Shown in pieces: positions 50,901-63,328 of a DNA stretch of 64,000 nt. The DNA lies in the NCBI RefSeq assembly GCF_009389715.1, contig NC_052409.1, forward strand, positions 970,001-1,034,000, written 5' to 3'. Under the pieces are notes generated by a model. That model ran no database searches. It worked only from the letters and a program-made list of their open reading frames with translations, and was not told where the DNA came from. The stretch comes from Phoenix dactylifera (Eukaryota; Streptophyta; Magnoliopsida; Arecales; Arecaceae). Both the position numbers and the translations under genes were made by a program. The stretch's first letter is position 1; every line of letters begins with the position of its first letter.

Positions 50901-51158
50901 TCGTGCTACGAATCTTGTCATCAGGCTTCGGGAAGGCGGCGACCGTAGCCAAGTAATCCAACGAGGCTGCCCCGCAACCCAACTGACGAGCCGGAGAAAC
51001 AGCAAAGCAAGATTCACAAGATTGCTGAAGAATAAAGTTTAGTGCAGGAATTTCTTTCGATCGAAACTCACCACGATTCGGTTGGTCGGGAGGGGAGGGA
51101 CGGAGGGCGAGGCACCGGCAGCCTTCTCCGTTTGCGAGGAAGACGACGATGACGACAT
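44975..51158 (-). CDS. pfkB-family (ribokinase-like) carbohydrate kinase
   Basis: Twelve exons on the minus strand: 51072-51158, 50893-50982, 50562-50639, 50199-50273, 49197-49249, 48112-48262, 47499-47609, 46332-46458, 46086-46186, 45760-45898, 45263-45315 and 44975-45058. The total of 1149 nt gives 382 aa. The N-terminus reads LPTNRIVLGCGAASLDYLA. The first pfkB motif is VEGGGNTGNALTCAARLG (about residue 60 on). The second is IDTTGAGDAFIGAVLYALC, with Asp329 of GAGD as the likely catalytic base. The C-terminus has PEKMLPFASQVAAAGCRALG and GLPRRTDPRLSPF. The closest clade I recall is Arabidopsis At5g43910-like kinases, whose substrate I do not know. No plastid transit peptide is evident from the chosen ATG. 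The exon 7 donor is GC rather than GT. Confidence 0.93.
46848..47150. repeat. Degenerate repeat of about 70 bp in a kinase intron
   Basis: A block like TTGGCACC...AAGGTGCT(G/T)CTCATGCCAAA followed by a CCTGAG-like word recurs three to four times (near 46850, 46910, 46970 and 47033) with heavy divergence. This stretch is also more GC-rich than the rest of the intron between exons 7 and 8. It is an old tandem array or a transposon remnant of unknown class. Confidence 0.5.
49450..49732. mobile_element. Probable short MITE in a kinase intron
   Basis: The left end reads GGGCCTGTTTGGCACAATTC and the right end is the reverse complement of GGGGCCATTTGGGATTGCTT. These are imperfect terminal inverted repeats. 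CAA lies immediately outside both ends (49447-49449 and 49733-49735) and may be a 3-bp target duplication. There is no coding capacity. It sits in the intron between kinase exons 4 and 5. Confidence 0.55.
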
Positions 51159-54100
51159 CCCCGCCCTTCTCACGGATACAGAGAGAAAGAGAGACGAATG
51201 AGAAACAGAGGAGAGAGTAGGTAATAGTTGATCGATCAGGAATACCTTGGGTAGGGAGGGTGGAGGTAGCGGCGATGGAGAGAAGGGAGGGAGAGGGAAG
51301 GGGAATGGGGGCCGTCGGACGGGGTTGGGGTCAGCTTCATCATTGACTTCTTTAGAGATTCTCGGTGTATGTGTGAAACCGAGCGAGGAAACTGCGGCTG
51401 CTGTGCCTTCGGAAATAATAAATTGCTGCCTTAACTGCATCCATTGCATTGTGAGCTCAGCTATAACTCTGTGGCGCACATCGCAGGGCAGTTGAACTTC
51501 TGGTGGCAATTTTATCATCCGACCCATGATTGCGACCGATGAACCACGTTTGGATCTGACGTAAATAAATTTAGATCATAAATAGATCAATTCATCCATA
51601 TCTATTTATTAAATAAGATTGGTGAAGAGTTAGATCTTCGATCTATTTAATAATTAAATAAAATTATAATTTGATCTATTTAAACTGTTTAAAATCTATT
51701 TAATTTATTTAATTTATTTCTGACTCCTTTAGTTTGATCCGTTTAAACTTTAAACCTATTTAATTTGATTTAATCTATTTAATAAATAAATTTTATGGGC
51801 TGATCAAATTATCTATTTGATAAATAAATAAAATTTAAATTTAAAATTTTAATTTATTTAATAAATAAATTAAATTTGAGTTGATAAATTTTGATATATT
51901 TTTTAACTAATCTATATATTGGAGCCGATTGCTACACCTAAGTGAGACAATTTGATTTTTCTTTTGCCTCTCCTTTAGGTTCTCTATGGAGACTGTTGCC
52001 TGCACGAGCATGGCCATGCATATGTTAGGTGAATATAAGCAATATGCTCTGATTGGCTGCTTGCACGGCCATTGTCATGTACCTCACCGACATGGACAGC
52101 TAATCCCAGTCCCTTGTCAATAATTTATCGAGATGGACCCCAATGACATGATAGCACAACTCATGCACCATCACGATATCAGGGCCATCACTGGGAGGTG
52201 AATAAAAAATTTTAACACATCCACAAGGCCCAGAACTGTTGATAAAACTTTTCCCCCCATAGCCAGCACACCAAGTGGCAAAAGATGATTAGTGTTTCGT
52301 ATCAAAAAATTGCATGCACCGAACCAATCGCCTCGTCCCACGTTTACGTATCTCTATGTTTGCAGACGAATTTTGGGCGAATATCAAGTAAAAAATACTT
52401 ATAAGCACAATAAAAATATGATATTTTTCTGTTCAACTTTTTTTTTATGTAGTCAAAAAAAAAAAAAACTTTTTTTTGAGAAAATCAAAAACATGTTTCT
52501 CGTTTGCCCAGGATGTTTGACTGCAAACCAGAGTTACTCAACATAAAAGTTTGCATTCCCGTGAATGTGCAAGAAAGAAGTCGAAACACTAAGAATATAC
52601 CATGTTATAATTTCCACTAGAGAGTGCTCGATAGCATCCAAGGATTGAGGTGAAATGATCTTTATGAGTTGTTGTGTCACCTAACTTAAATCTCTTTCAG
52701 TGTGATTGCATGTGTCTCACTGTTGATTACATTTTTCTCCCTAGTCGGTGCACGTACGACATTTGAATGCACATTGAATCATGTTTTTGATATCGCAGGG
52801 GACAAGAAGATCAGATCATCCGAGTCCTATTGCATCTAGTTCCGGTTACTATTTGATGTGCTGGAAGTGTGGCACGAGATCTTCGGGTTAAGTTCTACTA
52901 ATAATAGCCATAATAAGGTGTAGGGTCTGGCAGAAGAAGACAATGGCTGCTTGAGTGCCAACTTAGCCTGCTCATGGATTACACCACCCAGATACGGAGG
53001 AGGGACCATTGGGACCGCACAGGCATATAGCCACTGCGATCTGTGACTTGGTTGCATGGTAGGGGTCTTCTTTGGATTTGGCGTGCTCGGACCCAGCCCA
53101 ATTTGCACCCGTCAGGTGCCCAAAGGCCACACCCTTAAGTCAGGCGCGGGTCGGATAAAATTGGTGTCAGCTTGGAACCCAACTGAATCTGACCCATCAA
53201 ACTCCCAACTGAAATCAAGAACCTCGGACCTCAGGCAACTGAAACAAATTCAGTTGATTGGTCCGGTTGTTCGTCCAAAAGCAGAACCCAAACCTGAACC
53301 CGGTTGAGTTAGGTGAAGACCCGCCATTTTGTTCGTAATTTAGGCGCAGGCATGAGTCCTTTTCACCGAAGGAATCCTGAGAAGGGAAAAGTTACTACAA
53401 ACCAATGCGACCGACTGTAGATTTGTTGCTTGTTTCGTTTGGAGCAAGAGAAAAGGAATTAAGTGGACCACCGTACGTCGTAGCAGAGCGAGGGGACCAG
53501 TAATGGCACACTTCAACGTTGTCAAGAATTAGGACCTGTCTTTCCGCCAAGAAATCCAATAAAGGTTGCCTGGACGTCGTCGAAAATAATGGCAACCAGT
53601 ACTCCAATGGAGTGCCAGTGCAGCATGGTATAATTCTCCTGGAGTATATGTAATCGGGGCGGATAATGATGGAACACCTGAATGGGTCCTGCATTGCCTT
53701 TTGATTTCTTTCAGGGTCTTTTGGACCGTTTGATTGCGAGAACGTGCATCTAGAAACGACAGTAGTTATGGGTTTGTTTACACCGTAGATGGTTGAATGT
53801 AAACTAGAAAAAGAAAAAGATTACCCATGCATTATGTACATTTGTTTTTATTTTTCACAAAACAGAGGATAGTTTGTTTCTTTTTGAGGGGTAAATCACA
53901 GGGTAGTTTCGTTCAAAAAACAAGGGGTGATACTGCTAACAATAACAACAGAGAGAAAACCCTTCAAACTATCTACAATTGTCATTGTGCTTAGATTTTC
54001 GTCATTATATTTGAACATATATAGATTACGATCAATAGTGACTAATGCATGACCTATCTATCATGGGTTGACATAAAACTTACTAGAGGCCAATTTTAAT

Positions 54101-55223
54101 GGAACTCTTATTCCCATGCTGATCTAAATAAAAAAATCTAAGATAGTTACTCACTTAGACGCCGACCTCTAAAGAGTCCAATTCTGATATAACAAAAACT
54201 TTTCACCCATAAAAAAAAGCTCAAGACCCTAGGTATGCAAAACAAACAAGTTATGCTTTCTTTTCTCTTCTATTGCCTCCAATATTCTATCTAACTTATA
54301 CATAGGAGGATTTAGACGGAGCCAAAGCATCCAAGGACTTAGTTGGAGCCAATTCGAGATGCTTTTCTTTAAAACTTTTTCTTTGGTGTACAGACTAGCA
54401 ACTCTCGATAGCAATCTTCCACCACTATAGATCGAGTCTCCACTATAGTTGGTCGAGATTTGGGCATCAAGGGCAACCAAATATGATTGATCGCATCCGG
54501 CCGTTGTTTACTCGATTTGAACATAATGATTGCTTGGACTTTTCAACTTTCTTTCGGTTTTTGACCAAAGGAAAGTAAAATGCAAAGATGCTGAAAACAA
54601 TTTTACTGAAGCTTAATACTTGTTTAAGAAATGTGCATCCCATATATCCCATCATAATAACCATCCAAAAAGCAGAAACGGAATGTGTCAAACAAAGAAA
54701 TAAAAATCAATACGGAAACTATCTTTTACCTTAAAATAATAATAACAAAAAAAGAAAGGTGCTACAAGGGGCAAATGTTTCCTAGTAACCATGATGAAAA
54801 TGGTTACAGCTGCCACAACAAACCCAGAGAGGGGAAGGAAGGACGGTCAAAATTACCAGTAAAAAGACGACCTCTCTCCATCATTCTCCCTACTCTTCTC
54901 TGGCCTTTCACTTCGGATGCATGCAGGGGAGGGAGCGCGACCCTTCACACTCTTTGTCGCCTACATTTATCCCAGAACTTATTGCAAGGTAGCCCCCCCG
55001 CAGTAGAATGTCTGGGGATGGCATTTCCTCCTCCACGAGATTCTTCCTCCTACTTATTTATGTCCATTTCCCATCGCCATCCAAAGGCACGCAAAACCTC
55101 CACAGCCCCCATGGCCCCATACCCCGGCTCCTTCTTATCACCGCACTAAGGAGATCAAAGAAAGAGGCTCGTCAAAGAGAGAAAAGGGTTGAGAGGGAGA
55201 GCCAAAGAGCTCTCACGAAAAAA
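51159..55223. other. Kinase upstream region and long spacer
   Basis: 51159-51530 is the kinase 5' side; its reading frame stays open upstream to an ATG at 51527. 51540-51920 is an AT-rich block listed separately. From 51930 to about 55200 I see no exon with family resemblance. Scattered GGACC/GGGTC-rich words near 53080-53300 hint at old transposon DNA, but no ends were found. A CT-rich tract and likely leader of the coiled-coil gene occupy the last few hundred bases. Confidence 0.45.
51545..51915. repeat. AT-rich block of TCTATTTAAT-like words
   Basis: Variants of ATCTATTTAAT and AATAAATAAATT recur many times in both orientations over about 370 bp, directly upstream of the kinase gene. It resembles a local low-complexity expansion or the inside of an AT-rich MITE. 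No terminal repeats were found. Confidence 0.55.
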
Positions 55224-57800
55224 ATGGGCATTGTCACCAGCAAGTGCTGCACCCAATACCGTGAAACGTGCAGAGAACTCAAAGCTAAAATCCAGATCCT
55301 AGAGGAAGAGATCAAGGAGATGAAACGTGCGAGGGAGCAGGAAGCTTGCGTCTATGAGCAACAGGCTGCGGCCTTGGCAAGGAAGGAGGATGAGTGGAAG
55401 CGAGAGAGGAAGAAGCACAAGGAGGAGGTGGCGAAGCTGAGGAAGAGGCTCGAGGAGGAGGAGGATAGGATGAGAGGTTTGCAGGAGGAGGTCGCAGCGA
55501 GCAGAGGTGACAAGGAGTGGAATCGAGCAGGCACTGATTACATCGTGGAGCACATGAAAGAGGAGCGAGCGCGGAGGGAGGAGGCGGTGGAGAAGTGGAA
55601 GCAGCTCTACCTTGCCATCAAGACCGAGCTCGACGACCTCATCCAGAGGACTCGACAAGGTAAGTAACGTAGCCGCATTTTGCTTGGATACTACTGAGAT
55701 CTGCACCAAAAATCTCACTTCTAATGCTTCATTTTGCGAAGATATATGCAGACTTCACATTAGTCGCCTGTGCTTGTTTCATGATAACTTTGTCTGAAAC
55801 AGAGACGTCAGGAGGACAGTGTAAAGAAGGAAAACACCTTCACACCTCTAATCTACAAGCCTTATACATGATCAATTTAGTTAAATTTACTCAACTAAGT
55901 GACAACAATCTATCGTTGTACCCGTAGTCTAGGAAAGAAAATGAAAACTAGGAAGAACATAATTATATTCTAATAATTAAGACTTGAATTGAAAATGGAG
56001 TGAGTACACATCTGGATACACTTTTATAATTTGTATTGTATTAAACACCCATTTTGCAGTGCAGAATCCTGAATTCCACATTACGAGATCATGTGAAATA
56101 GCTTTGGTTATTAATCTGTGGAACACATTCTTTTATAAATCCTTTTCATGTTTGCAGTTGCCATTTTTTTTTGGTGAACGTTGCCATTTAATTACCAAGA
56201 AGTATCCTAATGCTGGTGGCATATGGTATGACAGAACAACTTGAATTGTAGCTTTAAATCTGAATCATCTCTCTGAAATCTAACAGAAGAAAATAGGATA
56301 AGATTATTTCTGCACTCAAAATAAAGTGCATTAATTCGTAAATAAATAATGCTGTAGATTTCAGATAGAAAAATCATACCATTTTATATCTTTAATTTTC
56401 TAATAACACAATTTTTAACCTAAAACCAACCCCTGCTTTTATTTATTTTTTTCTTATATATTAGAACTTCCAAGTCTTAGTACTCTAGCTCAAATATATA
56501 TATATAATACTGAATTAACTTAAGCTTATGCTTCTGGAATTACTAAAGCATCTAACTTAAATGCAGACACCAGTAACTAACAGAAAACTAAGAATCCCCT
56601 TCTTCATCCTAGTTTACTAGGCTTGAATGCTTACAGAGTTGGATGCAATGTCATTTTCATTTCCGAAACTTGTTCCTTCTCTAGAACTCCCAAAACAATG
56701 ACAACAACAAAGTATACGGCATCGTTCTGAAATTGTCTCGTAAGCATGACAAATTCTTGGCTATGCTTCACATGAACGAACCTGTCAACTAATACGCTCT
56801 CTGTCCTGTACTATATAAAAGCCATCCATCAATTTGCACTGTAAAGTTACTTCATTTGTTCACCAAATCAGTCATCCTTTCCTTGATTTACCTTGTCCAC
56901 CCATTTCCCCTTCCAATTACAGCCCTCTAGTGGAAACAAAACTACTTATGATTTTTGTCACCTTTCCAAACAAAACCTAAACCTTCTTTTCTCCATTAAG
57001 GTTGAGATATCTTGACGCACCGCTATAATTCAGTCTGATGAAAAACCGGTGGAAAATCAAGAAATATTAGCATGGGCCGATGTCATGAAACACAGCAGTT
57101 GACTATAGCTTATCTGAATTGGTTTCTGATAAGGTCAGTCTGGGTTTAAAATGAGGTTAACTCCCCAAACCTAACTAGAATAGTTTTCTTCTCGACTCAA
57201 TGGCTTCAATTCCGTGTCTGGTTTGGGTTGGTTGGTCCTAGGTCAGCATCAGGTCCACACAAGTTCATCCTACAACAATGTGAATTTATAGATCCTATCC
57301 AGTAGATACTCTTCCCCCATGATGACTGGAGACTTTCTTCTTGCTAGAGTTAGCAGGTACCCTGATTTCAATAGATGTTTCTCTTCACTATCCTTTTCCT
57401 AGATAGACTACCAATTAAATTATGTCACTTCTTGCCCTGGTGATTGAACTCTAGTTTCATAATCTTTCCAGCTTTCAATGCAGCAGCTATTCTTCATTCC
57501 ATTGATAATCTTATAAATATTTGGAGAGAAGGTGGTCATTAGATGCCATTCTTATGATCTTCTCTTATAGGGGAACGATTCTGGTGGGGAGTTGAAGAAG
57601 GCATGATTGAAGGGCTGCACCAGGAGTTGAAGACCAAGGAGGAGACCTTGCAAACACTGAGATCGCGCATAGCAGCAATGGAAAAGGAGGGCATTAAGAG
57701 AGACAGGGAGATTGACATTTTGAGGCAGAGCATGAGAATTCTTAGCAACACAAAAAGGAATCGCATCCGAAAGAATCAGCCCGGAAGCTTGCGCTTATGA
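55224..57800 (+). CDS. Coiled-coil protein with N-terminal MG..SKCC acylation motif
   Basis: Two exons, 55224-55659 and 57571-57800, total 666 nt and 221 aa. The borders are GT/AG in phase 1 (CAA G|GG GAA). The protein starts MGIVTSKCC: Gly2 with Ser6 fits an N-myristoylation signal, and Cys8/Cys9 could be palmitoylated, so attachment to the plasma membrane is likely. Residues about 15-145 are a long, charged heptad-rich coiled coil. Exon 2 holds ERFWWGVEEGMIEGLHQELK and then KEETLQTLRSRIAAMEKE followed by REIDILRQSMRIL. I recall similar plant proteins of unknown function with the same two-part layout. The frame is open upstream to an ATG at 55008, but the acylation motif makes 55224 the likely start. 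Confidence 0.85.
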
Positions 57801-58519
57801 AGCGGCAAATAGATGCAGCCAGAAACTTGGATGGGTTCCTTAAACCCACAGTGATCTTATGAAGTACTACTGCCCCGTGACTGAAGCTGTACGATTGGTG
57901 TCCATGCTGAAAGATTGCAAGCTGTGTTGGGCTGCAGTCGAGCACAAATCTATATTAGAAACATAAGAAATTCAACATCTTTCACGTATTAGTTAGCAGC
58001 CAGAAATATCAGAATAAAGATGGCATTGGTTCCAGTCAAGGTTATTACCGAGCCAGATGAGGTTGTAAACGTCTTCCTTAATGTACAAAATATAATTACT
58101 TCCAAGTTGTTCCAGCTACAGTGATTCTCTCGGTTTTCTTCTGGTGTCGAGTGGTTCTTGGGTGCCAACCAAGTGATCACCATTTGGAATTTTTTTTTAT
58201 CTTCACATCATTCCAACGTATCTCTAATTCTTTTGCCTCTGATGCAAGTAATTCGAGCCACGGGAGCAGATGACCTGGCAGAATTCTGTGTCAGCATCCG
58301 TGCTTATCTCAACAGACATGACATGTGAAGACTTCTGCCATCTCGATGGCTCCAGTCTGATGCCCATCTCTCCAGACAACAGCACCAGTTGTGACTTTAT
58401 TCCAGATCCATCTCTTACTAGTTGACCATAGTATCGCCATTTTTTAGTCCTCACATAGCCAAGTATTGGATGGTTTCAGTAAAATTATATTCTGTCATTC
58501 ATACGCTATCTAGATATTT
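57801..58519. other. 3' flank of the coiled-coil gene
   Basis: This presumably includes the 3' UTR. Nothing else was recognised before the LINE-like sequence begins. Confidence 0.45.
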
Positions 58520-59718
58520 GAAACTTGGAAGTCCTCTGGGGACAAGCCCTTAAGAACATGTGCCAACCGAGCGAACGGTTGTTGGCAAGTTTGAAGAACG
58601 TTGTCTAGCTGTAGGTAATGCATATAAACTCCTATTCCAAGGAGTGCCAGTCCGGACATGAGGGTTTGGAAAACGTCTTGTAGACCTAGAGTCAGATTGG
58701 GAGATATCTATCGCGGCTTTCAGAGTGAGCAATGCGCGGAGCTGGACTGTGTCTGGATCTAGAGGTTCGGCCTTCACCCGAGGGTGGGCCTACTCCTCTA
58801 GAAGGTGGCTTGGAGCCAGTTGCCGACGAGTTTGGTGTTGTGCGAGTGGGGACTGGCCATCCATCCTCAGCGCCTTGGGTGCCAAATGAATGAGACTGTG
58901 GACCACACTTTATTTTAGTGTGAGCGAGCTAGGAGGGTCTGAAGGTTTGTCGAGATCGCGTCGGATGCATGACACCACTTGAGCTCTTTTTTTGCAAGCA
59001 CTTAGATGGTGGGCTGTCACCCCCTAGACTTGACAGGTGGCTATTGGGGCGACTTGTACTGCTTATCAGATATGACTAGCTAGGAATGTCTAGACTTTTG
59101 GTGAGAGCAACTCTTCGCCTAGGTTTGTTGTGGAGCGAGCCTAGGTACATATGGCAGAAATTATCCATGTTGATCCATCGAATAAACCTTTAATAGTTTA
59201 AGACACATGGGACTCTATTTTTGCTTGTATAGCGCCTCAGACGGTATTTTTACCTGGAAGCTCTTACTCCCGAGTTTTCTTAAGGTCAACTTTGATAGAT
59301 GGGTGCTAGATGGCGGCAGGACGGGAGGTGCGAGTTTCATCATTAGAGACCCAAATTTCAGGATGGTTGTTGCTGGTAGGTGTTAGATCTTTGACACCTC
59401 GGTCCCGAGGGCTGAGCTGAGGGTGGCATGGGCCGGTCTATGGTGAATGGTTGGATCCAAGAGGGCACAGGCGGTGTGAGTGGGTGCCACCCCTTGCTTC
59501 GAGGCATCCGGGCCATGGTTAGTGTCATTGTGGTTTTTCCGGTCAAGTATGTTTATAGAAAGGCTAACAGGACCGCAAATTGGATAGCCTCGTATGCGGT
59601 CGATCATTTCGAAGAAGTTCTGTGGATTAGAGAGAGGGAATTGCTTAGAGTGCTATCCATTTTCGAATGTATCCATGCTAGAACTATATGAATCATCCAT
59701 TTTAGCAAAAAAAAAAAT
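58520..59718 (+). mobile_element. L1-type LINE 3' end, broken
   Basis: Plus-strand fragments match the C-terminal part of the same LINE clade as the 26-28 kb copy. The zf-RVT region lies near 58790-58960 (protein words like HPQRLGCQMNETVDHTL). The RNase H region lies near 59270-59690, with KVNFDRWVLDGGRTGGASFI and IRDPNFRMVVAG, then PRAELRVAWAGL. Several frame changes and stops break it. It ends with LELYESSILA and an A-run at about 59707-59718, the poly-A tail expected at a LINE 3' end. The reverse transcriptase and endonuclease are missing, so it is 5'-truncated. Confidence 0.75.
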
Positions 59719-60367
59719 CCTGCATGCTGGCTAATCTCGAGCCATAATTTAGGCATTGCACATCAATATTTAAAACAAAGCCAAAAGAAGGAAGCTAACA
59801 AATACGTCATCACGATAGGCTAAGAAGCAGAGCTCTAGGGTCAGCAACCGCTTCATCTGTTCTAATACGCCTTCATCTCAAACTCGAGCCTTCCAGAAAT
59901 GGTTGCTTCATTGAGACCTAAAGTCTGCGATAACCGGTCCAGTCAACCAAACCTCATAATAGATAGCTTTTTTTTTGGTACATCAGCAGCTCACATGCGA
60001 CGGATATGAATGCTACCAACAAAATCAGAAAGCAGGCCTGTGGTCTGCCTACATAAAGCCTTCCAAGATATAAAAAAAAAAGGCTACTCAATTTACCGCA
60101 CTATTTGCCTCTTGGTAGAGGGGCGAAGCCTGATGGGAGGCAGGTAGCATTTCATCCCTTTCCGCCCAATACGTCCGCGCACCCAGCCAGACCGAAATAA
60201 ATTTGAAATAGACCGGCTATGATTTAGGCCGGTCCAGTCCGATCCGACCGAGGCACCGAATGTCCCTCGCAATAAATCGCAGGATCCCAAACCCTTCCTA
60301 GGCTTGCCATTTCATATTGCTTCCTTCGAAACCTAGCCGCAAGAGAGGAGCAGAGGGAGGGGGAGAG
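59719..60367. promoter_or_regulatory. Upstream region of the eL21 gene
   Basis: The last 250 bases before the ATG are GC-rich and carry near-telo-box words (AAACCCTT near 60290 and AAACCTAG near 60330), a pattern common in plant ribosomal protein promoters. No perfect AAACCCTAA box was found. The A-runs near 59710 and 60071 flank otherwise plain sequence. Confidence 0.4.
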
Positions 60368-63328
60368 ATGCCGGCCGGCCATGGGCTCCGAGCGAGGACG
60401 AGGGATCTCTTCTCGCGTCCCTTCAGGAAGAAGGGGTACATCCCGCTAACGACGTACCTCCGGACCTACAAGATCGGCGACTACGTCGACGTCAAGGTGA
60501 ACGGCGCCGTCCACAAGGGAATGCCCCATAAGTTCTACCACGGCCGCACTGGTCGCGTCTGGAACGTCACCAAGCGCGCCATCGGCGTGGAGATCAACAA
60601 ACAGGTCCGATCGATTCCTATCTCGCATCTTTCTCTCGATCCTTGCTGTTAGATTGATAGTCCAGTTCTATTTTTGATTCGATTCGTGAATCAGTTAGAT
60701 TCGTGCTCATAGATGGATATGAGTCTTCTAACCTTAGTTCTGCTCATAGGGTAGTGATTTCTTTTGGTATTTTTGTGATATCTTACTTCTTTTGTCTGTA
60801 GCTGTTATTTTGATCGCTTCTTCGTTGCCTCTTATTGCCACGTTGGATCTTTTTTTCCGTGGTGGTAAACAATGCTTCTTTTACTCAGCTCAACAGAAAC
60901 TGTTGTTAGCGATGATTCTTATGGACTTAGGTTTGTAGCGTGTTAGATTATTGTTCATTGCTGCAGGTGTTTCTCATTTTTGTTGTTCTTGGATTTTAGG
61001 GATGATTGCATTTTTTTTTTGCTTTCCAAGTTGATTTCAAAAATGTGTTTTTGGATTTATAGTTTGTTGGAGATCAGAGTTTTTACTAGTTGACGAATAG
61101 ATCAAATTTCCATCTATAGAGTTAGGGTTATTGCAATCTCATGTTTCTTATGTAGGGCTAACTTTCAGAGGGTTGAGTTTTGATGTTGTACTTCCTTTCT
61201 GCCACCAAAGTAATGATTGAAATTTGGAGAAAAAAATGGTTTGTGTTCTGAGATTTTTGAAGCTGTTGTGTTACATTTCTGGAGGCGCAAGCGAAGGTAT
61301 TTAGTTTCCATCATATATTTTACAAACTGATGGGTTAGTAAGGCATGGATCTCATGGAAGGGATGGTATACCAGTTGTAGTAAAGATTGCTAACATCTAG
61401 CAGATTGGTTTTAAGGATTAGTTGAAGCAACAGGAAGATAGTTTTTAACTTTTCTTTCTGGAGCATAGTTTCCATATTATTGTCTAATGTCATATTGGGC
61501 AGAAGCTTTGTAATAGTTGCAGGTATTCACTTGTAAAGTTGGACCATCTTTTGTTATAAGAGCTGATTTTGGAATGCATCCTGAAAGGCTTTTGCAGTAT
61601 CTAGTGTACCCACATACAGTAACTGAGCAAGTTTTCCTCTTTTCTTTTGCTGTAAGCTTGTGGGGAACACCTAACTGAACATTCTAAAAGTCCCCCTAAG
61701 TTTCATTTACCTGTCTTATGGCCATGCTGTTTGTAGGATGACTTACAACAACTGAGGCTGCAATAATGCTGCTTAAGCTGCATTGTGGTTGCTTAACCAA
61801 TGTAAATCTAGTAACATTAACCAGATGCATATGCAACCTGACATCGTAATATAATTGCACATATTGTAAGTATTAAAAATACGTAATCCCAGCTCCATGA
61901 AAACTCCAATTACTTGCAGCCAAACATGTCCTTGGTGATCTTCTTTCAGCCTTCAGATGATTAGCATTGTGCTGACAGATCAGTTCTTCTATCTATATTT
62001 TTAATTGATAAAAAACGAAAAATAATAGGGGCAGAATAAACTTCATCTTCTACAGATGTAGCTTTCATCCAGAAGAATATAAGATCTTAAAAGAAAAAAC
62101 ATAAAAATAGAACAACTTTCTAAGAAGGGTAGATAGCAGAAAAGAAGATCGAGTGATGAGGAACCTTCTTATTTACAATACAAGTACAATATAAAAACCA
62201 AAAGTATGACATTCTTGTTGTTCATCTTTGATCAGTAGTGTTCATAAACCAAGTGAAACAGGAAAAAATGAACATTGTGAAAGAGAGAGCACCATCCAAT
62301 TGAGTGTTTAGACAATAATGCTATAGAAGGGCATGTATTTTTAAGTATTTACTGAAACTAGCCATTACAAATATTTATTTAATAATAGTTAGAAATCTTC
62401 TGGCAATCAGGAAAAAATTGACAGGTGGAATCTTTTTGAATATTATATTACACAGAATTTTTTAGAAAAAAAACGAACAGCTTTGATCTGTTGGTTCTTT
62501 TCTAATTGAATATTATTAAATCAATGTTCACTTGACACATTTGAGTAAATATTTGAATGATGGCTCTTCTCGTTGGATCCTTCTTGTGTCTTGATCAACA
62601 CCTAGGTGAACTCTTGAATCTCCATGTTTTTCTTTCTTTTTGTTCTATTCCTTCTCAGACAATTCACTTCCCCTGCTAGTTCTGGGATCATTTCAAATCT
62701 CAATCTTCAGATGATCCTTTTACCCGATGATATAGTATTTGAGGCATGCAATACTTCATTTGGAGTTTCTCTCCTACAATCTAATTATCCATCTACCTCT
62801 TCTCGATCCCTCCGTAGTCTATGGACCTTCATCAAATGATCATGCATCTGCACGCCAATCTTCTTTCAACACAGTGAAAAAGTCATATGTTTGAGAATCA
62901 AGGTAGAAATCAATAACTCTAAACAGATAATTGAATTCTTGTTCTAATGTTCCCTTAGGAATTTTTGCCTGGGTGAATTTTTGCCAATCATGATTCCTGG
63001 AGTGATATGCGGTCAAGTTCCGATAGTTGTATGCATTCTGGCTTATGTGTCTTTGTAACTTTATGACCAGGTTGGGAACCGAATCATTAAGAAGAGGATC
63101 CATGCGCGCGTGGAGCACGTGCTGCCTTCCAGGTGCACAGAAGATTTCCGCTTGAGGAAGAAAATGAACGACCAACTCAAGGCAGAGGCGAAGGCACGCG
63201 GCGAGATTATCAGCACAAAGCGGCAGCCGGAGGGCCCCAAGCCTGGTTTCATGGTTGAAGGAGCCACGTTGGAGACTGTCACTCCAATTCCCTATGATGT
63301 GGTCAATGATCTCAAGGGTGGCTATTAA
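60368..63328 (+). CDS. RPL21: 60S ribosomal protein L21 (eL21)
   Basis: Two exons, 60368-60604 and 63071-63328, are joined in phase 0 (NKQ|VGNRI) across a 2466-nt intron. The protein is 164 aa, the usual length of plant eL21. Exon 1 encodes [20 protein letters not shown] and then [40 protein letters not shown] follows, the SH3-like KOW core of this family. Exon 2 encodes [20 protein letters not shown], a basic helix, and ends [16 protein letters not shown]. It is a structural component of the cytosolic large ribosomal subunit. The first exon is very GC-rich and the intron is AT-rich. An in-frame ATG at 60317 would add 17 residues not found in the family. Confidence 0.97.
60605..63070 (+). other. 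Single intron of the eL21 gene
   Basis: 2466 nt, GT...AG. AT-rich with no recognised exon, RNA gene or transposon ends. The minus-strand open frame at 62840-63175, which overlaps exon 2, has no family resemblance. Confidence 0.7.

Noticed and set aside
52836-53700. Several overlapping open frames on both strands in a GC-richer patch
   Set aside because: No frame gives family motifs, and frames overlap on both strands. It is more likely old repeat DNA, but no ends could be found to call an element.
55008-55223. N-terminal extension of the coiled-coil protein
   Set aside because: The extension is low-complexity leader-like sequence and would bury the MG..SKCC acylation motif.
62840-63175. 111-codon minus-strand open frame over the eL21 intron and exon 2
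   Set aside because: Half of it is the antisense of conserved eL21 coding sequence, and the other half shows no recognisable protein.
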